Shown here one piece after another: positions 55,150-61,933 of a DNA stretch of 64,000 nt. This DNA is from Erythrobacter sp. BLCC-B19 (GTDB lineage: Bacteria > Pseudomonadota > Alphaproteobacteria > Sphingomonadales > Sphingomonadaceae). The stretch's first letter is position 1. Every line of letters starts with the position of its first letter. Both the position numbers and the translations under genes were made by a program. The stretch spans positions 62,001-126,000 of the forward strand of contig NZ_CP117516.1 in the NCBI RefSeq assembly GCF_028621955.1, written 5' to 3'. The notes under the pieces are model-generated. The model saw nothing but the letters and a program-made list of their open reading frames with translations. It was not told the origin of the DNA and did not search any database.

Positions 55150-56697
55150 ATGGCTCGTTCCGGCTTCCTTGCCCTGCTGTTTGCAGCTCTGGTTGCGTTC
55201 GTGCCCGGCGTTGCCGCTGCGGATACCCTGAGGGTCGGGCTCAGCACGCGTGCCGGCCCCTTCGACTTCGCCATCGCCCCTGCCGCTGACCAGACACTTG
55301 CCGTGCGCGCCGCTTACGAAACCCTGGTGCGCAGCGCGCCGGGGGGTGGATACCGGAACGGCTTGGCTGCCCGCTGGACAACCTCGCGCGACGGGCTGGT
55401 GTGGACATTCCAGCTCCAGCCCGGCCGCCGCTTTGCCAGCGGGCGGGCGGTTGATGCGAAGGCGGTGATCTTCACGCTCGACCGCTTGCGGGCGATCGGG
55501 CGTGGCAATGCGAGCATGCTCAACGATCTGATCGCCTCGGCTCAGCCTGCTGGTACGAATGCCGTCCGGCTGAGGCTGACCCACCCCTCGCCCGCGCTGC
55601 TGGCGCTGCTCAGCGACCGGATGACCTCAATCATCGACCCCTCGATCGCCAACCGCATCCGGGGCGACCGCTGGGGGAGCCAGTGGCTGGCGACCCGCAC
55701 CGCGGGATCGGGGCGCTTCCAGCTCCAGCCGGGCAGTCAGCGCGGCATCCACATCCTGACGCAGCAGCCCTACTGGCAACCGCTGAAGGGTGATCCGCGG
55801 CCCAGCGCCGGAGGCTTCGACAGGCTCATTTATCGCGAAATCGTCGATCCGACCGTCCGCAGGTTGGCGCTGGAGAAAGGCGAGATCGACATTGCCTTCC
55901 TGCTGCCCAGCCAGGAGCAGAAACGACTGCAACGCTCGCGCCGTGGGGTGCTGCACCGCGCCCCGATCCTTGCCTTCAACAACCTTGCCTTCAACCTTCA
56001 GAGCAAGGCGATGCAGGACGTGCGGCTGCGGCGCGCGATCGGCCACGCAATCGATGTCGAAGGGATTATCCGCTACATCCGCGGAGGAACGGCGCTCGGT
56101 TTTGCCGGGCCGGTGCCGCCGTCGATGCCGGGCCATGCCACGGGCCGCCGCTTTGCCTACAACCTTGCCATGGCACGACGTCTGGCCGCGCAGTCGCACA
56201 AGACCGGGCGGCCCTTGCGTTTCATCTACCCCGGCGTCTCTCCCGAGACCGATACCATCGCGCAATATATTCAGGCGACACTCAAGCCGCTCGGATTGGA
56301 TGTGCGGATCGAGCGATTGTCGGTGCCTGCCTATCTCGACCGCATGTCGCGCGGCAGTTACGACATGGTGCTGCAAGGTGCGGTGATTGATTTCAACGAT
56401 CCCTCGGCAATCATGAACGCCTGGTTCGAGCCGACCCGCGCAGGGATTTCCAACCCCGCGCGCTACAGCAACCCTAAGGTGACCGCGCTGATCCGCCAGT
56501 CGGAGCGCGAAATGAACCCCGCTCGCCGCCGCCAGCTGATCGAGCAGGCCGCGCGGCTGACGCATGCCGACGTGCCCTATGTCTACCTTTCGCAAACCGT
56601 GATGACGATCGCCGCGCGGCCCAATATCAAGGGGATCACCATCGATCCCTTCGATGCCCTCAACCTGCCTGTCGGCCAGATGCAGCGCGGCAAGTGA
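55150..56697 (+). CDS. Peptide ABC transporter substrate-binding protein (DppA/OppA-like)
   Basis: A 515-residue periplasmic binding protein with signal peptide (FAALVAFVPGVAAA, cleaved near 24). The SBP family 5 pattern is seen: AYETLVRSAPGG, GLAARWTTSRDGLVWTFQLQPGRRFASG, LRRAIGHAID and the closing DVPYVYLSQTVM. It delivers peptides to the permease/ATPase set encoded on the opposite strand. ATG 55150 is preferred over GTG 55129. Stop overlaps the next gene by GTGA, linking binding protein to cytosolic peptidases. Confidence 0.92.
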   Translation: MARSGFLALLFAALVAFVPGVAAADTLRVGLSTRAGPFDFAIAPAADQTLAVRAAYETLVRSAPGGGYRNGLAARWTTSRDGLVWTFQLQPGRRFASGRAVDAKAVIFTLDRLRAIGRGNASMLNDLIASAQPAGTNAVRLRLTHPSPALLALLSDRMTSIIDPSIANRIRGDRWGSQWLATRTAGSGRFQLQPGSQRGIHILTQQPYWQPLKGDPRPSAGGFDRLIYREIVDPTVRRLALEKGEIDIAFLLPSQEQKRLQRSRRGVLHRAPILAFNNLAFNLQSKAMQDVRLRRAIGHAIDVEGIIRYIRGGTALGFAGPVPPSMPGHATGRRFAYNLAMARRLAAQSHKTGRPLRFIYPGVSPETDTIAQYIQATLKPLGLDVRIERLSVPAYLDRMSRGSYDMVLQGAVIDFNDPSAIMNAWFEPTRAGISNPARYSNPKVTALIRQSEREMNPARRRQLIEQAARLTHADVPYVYLSQTVMTIAARPNIKGITIDPFDALNLPVGQMQRGK

Positions 56698-57983
56698 CGC
56701 TGGACGGACTGGACAAGACCCTCGCCTCGGCATGCGAGGCTGCGAGCGTCACAGCGGCAAGCCTGGCGGTGCTGGCAGAGGGGCGCATTATCGAGGCGGG
56801 TTTCGGCATTGCGCGGCCCGACCTGCCGTTCCGCATGGGGTCGATCGCCAAGACCTTCACCGCCGCGCTGGTTCATCTGGCTGCGCACGAGGGGCGCCTT
56901 GATCTCGATCGGCCGGTGTGGCGCTATCTTCCCGGCTTCCGGCTCGCCGATCCCGAGGCGACAGAGCGCCTGACCGCGCGGCATCTGCTGATCCATCAGG
57001 GAGGCTTCTTCGGCGACATCTTCGATGACGAAGGCACCGCGCCTGATGCCATCGAACGCTATGTTCTGCGCCTTGCCGGAGCCGAGCAGACCGTGCCGCC
57101 CGGAACGCTGGCCTCCTATTGCAACGCCGGCATCGTGCTGGCCGCAAGGCTGGCCGAAGTGACGCTGGGGCAAGACTGGGAAACCCTATTTGCCGAGCGG
57201 CTTGCGGGGCCCCTCGGCCTTGCGAGCACGATGGCGCGGCGGACTGCATCCGGGCCGGATGTGATGGTCACTCCGGCCGACAGCGTTCCGGCCGGCGATC
57301 CGGCCCTGCGGGCGCTCGGCCCCGCCGGGGCGACCCCCTATGCGAGCGCCGGCGATCTGGTCCGCTGGGCCGAGGCGCTGTGGCAACCCGCGCCGGACGG
57401 GCTGGGCCTGTTCGATGCGATGACCCGGCCGGAGGGCCCCTCCCCCTCGGCCAGCTTCGCGCTCGGATTCGGGGCGGGCCTGATGCGCTTCAGCCCGGAT
57501 GGCGCGGTGTGGGGCCATGACGGAGCTGTGCCCGGACAGGCGAGTTTTCTCAGGATCGCGCCGGGAGCGGGTGTCGCGGTCGCGCTGATGGTGGCGGGCG
57601 GCGACGCCCGGCTCGCCGCGCAAACGCTCCTGCCGCCGATGATCGCGGCGCTGGCGGGTAGTACGCTGCCTGATCCGCCGCGCATCCCGGACGCTCCCGC
57701 CGATCCCGAAGACATTGCCCCGGTGCTCGGAGAATGGCGCGCGCCGCGCTACCGGATCTCGGTCCGCCGCGGCGAGGGTCACGCGATTGCCCGCTTCGCC
57801 CCGGCCGCCGATGCCGGGGATCAGACCGAGACCTACGAGGTCGCGCTCCATCCTGTCGGCGGCGGGGCCTTTGCGACGCTGCTGCCCGGCTCCAGCATAC
57901 CCACCCTCCAGCAGCTGCACCTTGCTCCTGACGGCGAGGCCTTCCTCGCCTTCCGCGGGCGGCTGTTCCGGAGGTGTGTCTGA
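56694..57983 (+). CDS. Cytosolic beta-lactamase-fold serine hydrolase (MlrB-like class)
   Basis: A 429-residue S12-type serine hydrolase without signal peptide. Active-site motifs are SIAK (Ser50, Lys53), YCN (Tyr142) and HDG, all intact, with a C-terminal lipocalin-like extension after about residue 340. The family covers D-aminopeptidases, esterases and MlrB of microcystin degraders. GTG start overlaps the binding-protein stop; the gene is coupled to the M81 gene by TGATG. Cytosolic location and neighbours favour a peptidase acting on imported D-residue peptides. Resemblance to MlrB is at family level only. Confidence 0.82.
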   Translation: MTLDGLDKTLASACEAASVTAASLAVLAEGRIIEAGFGIARPDLPFRMGSIAKTFTAALVHLAAHEGRLDLDRPVWRYLPGFRLADPEATERLTARHLLIHQGGFFGDIFDDEGTAPDAIERYVLRLAGAEQTVPPGTLASYCNAGIVLAARLAEVTLGQDWETLFAERLAGPLGLASTMARRTASGPDVMVTPADSVPAGDPALRALGPAGATPYASAGDLVRWAEALWQPAPDGLGLFDAMTRPEGPSPSASFALGFGAGLMRFSPDGAVWGHDGAVPGQASFLRIAPGAGVAVALMVAGGDARLAAQTLLPPMIAALAGSTLPDPPRIPDAPADPEDIAPVLGEWRAPRYRISVRRGEGHAIARFAPAADAGDQTETYEVALHPVGGGAFATLLPGSSIPTLQQLHLAPDGEAFLAFRGRLFRRCV

Positions 57984-59443
57984 TGTCTCGCCCTCGCGTG
58001 TTCGCGGCCGCCTTCGGCGTCGAGGTCAACGCCTTCTCTCCGCTGGCGACCGGCTTTCACGATTTCGCTGCGCTGTCCTATCATCCGGCAGGAACGCTGG
58101 GTGCCGACGTTCCCCTAATCGCCGCCCCGATGGCGCCCTTGCGCGCCATGGCATCAGCCGGCGAGATCACTCTGGTCGAGGGAATGGTCGCAGGCGCGCA
58201 GCCCGGCGGCTTGCTGACGCGGGCAACCTACGAGGCGCTGGCGGGCGAACTGCTCGGCGATCTGGCGCAGGCGGGGCCGGTCGATCTGGTGGTGCTCGGC
58301 CTACATGGAGCCATGAGCGCGCAGGGCCTGCCCGATTGCGACGGCGATCTGATCACCCGCGTGCGCGCGATCGTGGGTCCGCGTGCGACCATCGCCGTGC
58401 TGTTCGACAGCCACGGCACCCTGTCGCAGGCGATGCTGGACGGGGCCGATCTGCTGGTCTGCTACAAGGAATACCCCCACACCGACATTGCCGAATGCGC
58501 TGAAAAGCTGGTCCGGCTGGCGATGGCGACGGTGCGCGGCGAGATCATATCGCGCCTTGCGGTCCATGATTGCCGCATGATCTCGGTCTATCACACGATG
58601 CACGGCCCGATGCAGGCACTCATCGCCGATTGCCGGGCGCGCGAGGAGCGGGGCGAGGCGCTCGACATTGCGATCGTCCACGGCTTCATCTGGGCCGACA
58701 CGCCCGACACGACCGCCAAGGTGATCGTCACGACCAATGATGACGCAACGGCCGCTGCCCGCATCGCTGCCGAGGTTGGCGCGGCCCTGCGTGCACTGGC
58801 AGGCACCACCCATGCGCCGCTGGTGGCGATGGAGACGGCGGTGGCGCGCGCGGCGGAGCATCGGGGGGCAAAGCCGCTGCTGCTGGCCGATACCGCCGAC
58901 AACCCGGGCGGCGGGGCACCGTCGGATTCCACGTGGCTGCTCCGGGCGCTTGGCGACGCTGGCGTGGGGAACCTCGCCGCCGGCATCATCTGGGATCCGG
59001 TCGCAACCGACCTCGCGCTGGCCGCTGGCCCCGGCGCACGGATCGACCTGCGCATCGGCGGCAAGGCCTGCGCCCTGTCGGGCGAGCCGCTCGACGTGAC
59101 CGCCACGGTTCTGGCCACATCGGACAAGGCAAGCGTGCCGTTTGCGGGCAGCGAGTGGCCGATGGGCAAGGCGGCGGGCCTGCACATTCCGGCGCTGGAC
59201 TTGTATCTGGTGGTCAGCTCGCAGCGGACCCAGTGCTTCGCTCCGGAAGCCTTCGCGCGGCTCGGCATCGATCCGGCCGCACGGCGGGTGATCCTCGTCA
59301 AATCATCGCAGCATTTCTATGCCGCCTTCCAGCCCCTCGCCGACGAGATCATGATCGTCGATGCGCCGGGCGTGCTCGATCACGACCCGCGCCGCCTGCC
59401 CTACCGCCACATCACCCGCCCCCTATGGCCGCTCGACCCATGA
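57983..59443 (+). CDS. M81 family metallopeptidase (MlrC-like), copy 2
   Basis: A 486-residue M81 protein. Likely metal residues are in VEVNAFSP, GLHGAM, DSHGT (DxH), EYPHTD; the second domain has NPGGGAPSD and TQCFAPEAF. Same family as the gene at 47545 but diverged across the whole length, so the two probably have different substrates. ATG 57983 has GGAGG eight nt upstream and shares one base with the preceding stop. Follows binding protein and MlrB-like hydrolase in one plus-strand operon. Confidence 0.87.
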   Translation: MSRPRVFAAAFGVEVNAFSPLATGFHDFAALSYHPAGTLGADVPLIAAPMAPLRAMASAGEITLVEGMVAGAQPGGLLTRATYEALAGELLGDLAQAGPVDLVVLGLHGAMSAQGLPDCDGDLITRVRAIVGPRATIAVLFDSHGTLSQAMLDGADLLVCYKEYPHTDIAECAEKLVRLAMATVRGEIISRLAVHDCRMISVYHTMHGPMQALIADCRAREERGEALDIAIVHGFIWADTPDTTAKVIVTTNDDATAAARIAAEVGAALRALAGTTHAPLVAMETAVARAAEHRGAKPLLLADTADNPGGGAPSDSTWLLRALGDAGVGNLAAGIIWDPVATDLALAAGPGARIDLRIGGKACALSGEPLDVTATVLATSDKASVPFAGSEWPMGKAAGLHIPALDLYLVVSSQRTQCFAPEAFARLGIDPAARRVILVKSSQHFYAAFQPLADEIMIVDAPGVLDHDPRRLPYRHITRPLWPLDP

Positions 59444-59823
59444 CGACAGCTCTGCACGACTGGTTCGCCGCCTATGCGCGCGATCTCGAAGCGGCCGACC
59501 GGCCCGCCATCCTCGCGCGCTATCACCCGGAGGGCGCATGGATGGTGCGCAAGGGCGTGCCGCGCCTCTTGAGCTTTGCTGATCTGACCAAGCGCTATCT
59601 TGGCCCGGCGTGGCAGCCCCCGACCAGCTTCGCCTGGCGCGACCTGCGGATCGAACCGGTCGGGAGCGAAGGTGCCCTCGCCATCGGGCAGTTCGTGTGG
59701 GAACGCGCGAACGGGCAGCAGGAGCTGATCAGCTATACCGGCATGCTGCTGGCGGTGGACGGCGGCTGGAGAATCCGGCTGGAGGACGAGAACCTCGCCG
59801 AAATTCTCCGTCCGCCTAGCTGA
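59440..59823 (+). CDS. SnoaL/NTF2-like small protein
   Basis: A 127-residue protein with an NTF2-like cone-fold pattern: LHDWFAAYARDLEAADRPAILARYHPEGAW at the start and ELISYTGMLLAVDGGWRIRLEDEN near the end. Such proteins may be small hydrolases, isomerases or binding modules. Coupled to the M81 gene by ATGA, last of the plus-strand operon, and convergent with the next gene by an 8-nt overlap. Function unknown. Confidence 0.75.
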   Translation: MTTALHDWFAAYARDLEAADRPAILARYHPEGAWMVRKGVPRLLSFADLTKRYLGPAWQPPTSFAWRDLRIEPVGSEGALAIGQFVWERANGQQELISYTGMLLAVDGGWRIRLEDENLAEILRPPS

Positions 59824-61828
59824 CCGCGATCATCTGGTGCCCGGCAAAGGAGGGCACGTGGATGTGCCAGCGCCCGCCCTCTTCCCGCACCTCCAGGGCA
59901 ATGCCTTGCGGCACAAGTTCGGCGCGGCTCACCTGTTGCGCCAGCGACAGGTCGACCGGGCCGATATTGGGCAGCGCGTCGACCACCTCGATCGGGCCGA
60001 GCACATAGCTCCCCTTCAGCCGCCGTTCGCCGTGCAGCAGATGCACGACATGCCGCCCCTCGCCCGGCTGTGCGCGCAGGTTGAGCGTCGCTGTCGGCGG
60101 CAAGCCTTCGGCGGTGATCAACGGCGTGCCCAGAAGATCGCGGATCGCCGCCATCACGAAGTGGCGCAGGGTCGAATGGCCCATCATCCGGTAGAGCGTG
60201 AACAGCGGGAACGGGAGCCAGGTAATCCCTCCCTTGCGCACGCCCGCCGCGAGGCCTGACGGCGAGGCCGCCGCATGGGCATGGACGTGCCCGTAGAAGT
60301 GCTGCGGGCGGCGGTTGAACAGTGCATCATAACTTTCGCCAAGCGTCTCGGCCCCTTCGAGCGGCCTGATCGCCAGCGAGGGCGCCATGATCACGAAAGG
60401 CTGCGTGCCGGTCCAGCTGGGCCGCAAATCCTCGCGCAGCAGGACAAAGCGCGGGTCGGATTTCGCCGGGCCTAGCAGCTGCGCGCCGCAGTCGAGCAGC
60501 GGCGCGCCCGTGTCGCGGGCAAGGCCGCTCTCGCCGGTCAGCAGGATTTGCCCGCCCTCGTCGGCATAGGCCTGAAGCTTATCGGCCAGCGCCGGATCGA
60601 GGCGCACCTTGTCGGGCAGCACCAGCAGCCTGTAGCGGCTGAAATCGGCCTCGGTGTCGATCACGTCGAACTGGAAATGGCATTCCGACAGGATCCGCGC
60701 TGCGCCCTCATCCTCGACACAGTGCCGCGCCTCGCGGCTGATCGCTCCGGGCTGCGAGACCCCGACGCTCGATAGCAGTCCGATCTCGGCCACGCCCTGC
60801 GATCCCTCGCACCACGGCTGTTTGGCGGCGGTCTCGGCAAAGATTTCGCCCATCAGATCCCATGCCGCCGGATCGAGCACGCCGGTGGAATCGAGCTGGT
60901 CGCCGATGCACACCTTCGCGCCGTTGGCCAGCATCGCGCCGGTCTCGTAACGCAGCGCATCGGGGTGCTTGTAGGATCCCAGCTCGCCCCAGATCAGATG
61001 GAACCTTGCGGTCACCGCGATCCGGTCAAGCCCCAGGGTTTCGCCATAACGCGCCGAGATCAGCAGGTGGTCATAGCCCCAGCCCCCGGTCGGCAGGGCC
61101 TCGATCTCGACGTGGCTCTGGTAGGAGAAGAACCTGCGGTCCCCGCGCGGCACCATCGAGGTGTTGTGGAACAGCGAGATCGGCCGGTCGCCGACCACCT
61201 CGGCAATCGCCTTGAAGTAGCCTTCGAGCACCGTGCCGCGATGGATCAGACGGTGGGCGGGATCGGTCCAGTCGAGCCCGGCCTCGGTCATCGCGCGCTG
61301 GCAATGGACGCAGGCGCAAGGCTCCTGTTTGATGATGTCGAGCCACAGCCCGTCGGCATCGGGATAACGCTCCAGCATTTCGGCGACCTGCGCGACCACG
61401 TGATCGCGGTAGGGCGTCCCGAGGCACATGTATTTCCACGCCGCATCGAGGTGATTGCCGAGCAGGCAGAAGAACTGCCCGTCCGCCCCGACCTGCCGCC
61501 AGTCGACATGGGCGGCCGCGTTGCGCTCGTCCCAGCCGACCGAGAGATAGAGCACCGTTTCGACCCCCCGGCGCTTCAGTGCGGCGATCTGCGCGTCAAG
61601 CAGATCGAACCCGAGCCCCGGGTGCCGCTCGCCGACCTTGCTGTCGTAATAGGACCAACCATGATGGCATTTGCCGAATAGGACGACCGATTGCACCTGG
61701 GCGGCAGAGACCGTCTCGGCAAAAGCGTCAGCGTCGAACCCGGCCCCCACGACACCGGCTGCGGCCGGAGTATGAAAATCGAGATGGACCTGCCGCCAAG
61801 GCAGGACCATTTGTTGCGCGTGACCCAT
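59816..61828 (-). CDS. GHL6-type glycosidase-like protein with GH42 trimerisation domain
   Basis: A 670-residue cytosolic protein. Residues about 10-340 resemble hypothetical glycosidase family 6 (WRQVHLDFHTP, VVLFGKCHHGWSYYD, GLWLDIIKQEPCACVHC). Residues about 350-570 match the beta-galactosidase trimerisation (GH42 middle) domain, an amidotransferase-like fold (LPDKVRLDPALADKL, GGQILLTGESG). GAGAGG stands six nt before the ATG at 61828. It is divergent from the transketolase-like gene and shares with it a TTTCCGATTGG control element. Substrate not known; related proteins act on fucose- or galactose-type glycans. Confidence 0.8.
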   Translation of the reverse strand: MGHAQQMVLPWRQVHLDFHTPAAAGVVGAGFDADAFAETVSAAQVQSVVLFGKCHHGWSYYDSKVGERHPGLGFDLLDAQIAALKRRGVETVLYLSVGWDERNAAAHVDWRQVGADGQFFCLLGNHLDAAWKYMCLGTPYRDHVVAQVAEMLERYPDADGLWLDIIKQEPCACVHCQRAMTEAGLDWTDPAHRLIHRGTVLEGYFKAIAEVVGDRPISLFHNTSMVPRGDRRFFSYQSHVEIEALPTGGWGYDHLLISARYGETLGLDRIAVTARFHLIWGELGSYKHPDALRYETGAMLANGAKVCIGDQLDSTGVLDPAAWDLMGEIFAETAAKQPWCEGSQGVAEIGLLSSVGVSQPGAISREARHCVEDEGAARILSECHFQFDVIDTEADFSRYRLLVLPDKVRLDPALADKLQAYADEGGQILLTGESGLARDTGAPLLDCGAQLLGPAKSDPRFVLLREDLRPSWTGTQPFVIMAPSLAIRPLEGAETLGESYDALFNRRPQHFYGHVHAHAAASPSGLAAGVRKGGITWLPFPLFTLYRMMGHSTLRHFVMAAIRDLLGTPLITAEGLPPTATLNLRAQPGEGRHVVHLLHGERRLKGSYVLGPIEVVDALPNIGPVDLSLAQQVSRAELVPQGIALEVREEGGRWHIHVPSFAGHQMIAVS

Positions 61829-61850
61829 GGCAGACCTCTCCCGTCTATTT

Positions 61851-61880
61851 CGAAAAAGATACTTTCGTTTCCGATTGGAA
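61851..61880. promoter_or_regulatory. Divergent operator with CGAAA-N7-TTTCG and TTCCGATTGGAA
   Basis: Two adjacent dyads: CGAAA (61851-61855) with TTTCG (61863-61867), and TTCC-GATT-GGAA (61869-61880). The second contains TTTCCGATTGG (61868-61878), identical to the copy at 39362, and AAAGATA occurs just before it in both places. The site lies between the GHL6 gene (minus) and the E1-like gene (plus). Confidence 0.6.
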
Positions 61881-61933
61881 TTCTGCTAGCAGGCCGCACC
61901 CAGCCTGAAAAGAGCTAGATGGAGACCGGGCCC

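Noticed and set aside
56694..59443. A true microcystin (mlrABCD) degradation cluster
   Set aside because: Only MlrB- and MlrC-family relatives are present. There is no MlrA-type CAAX protease for ring opening and no MlrD-type transporter next to them, so only an analogous peptide pathway is proposed.
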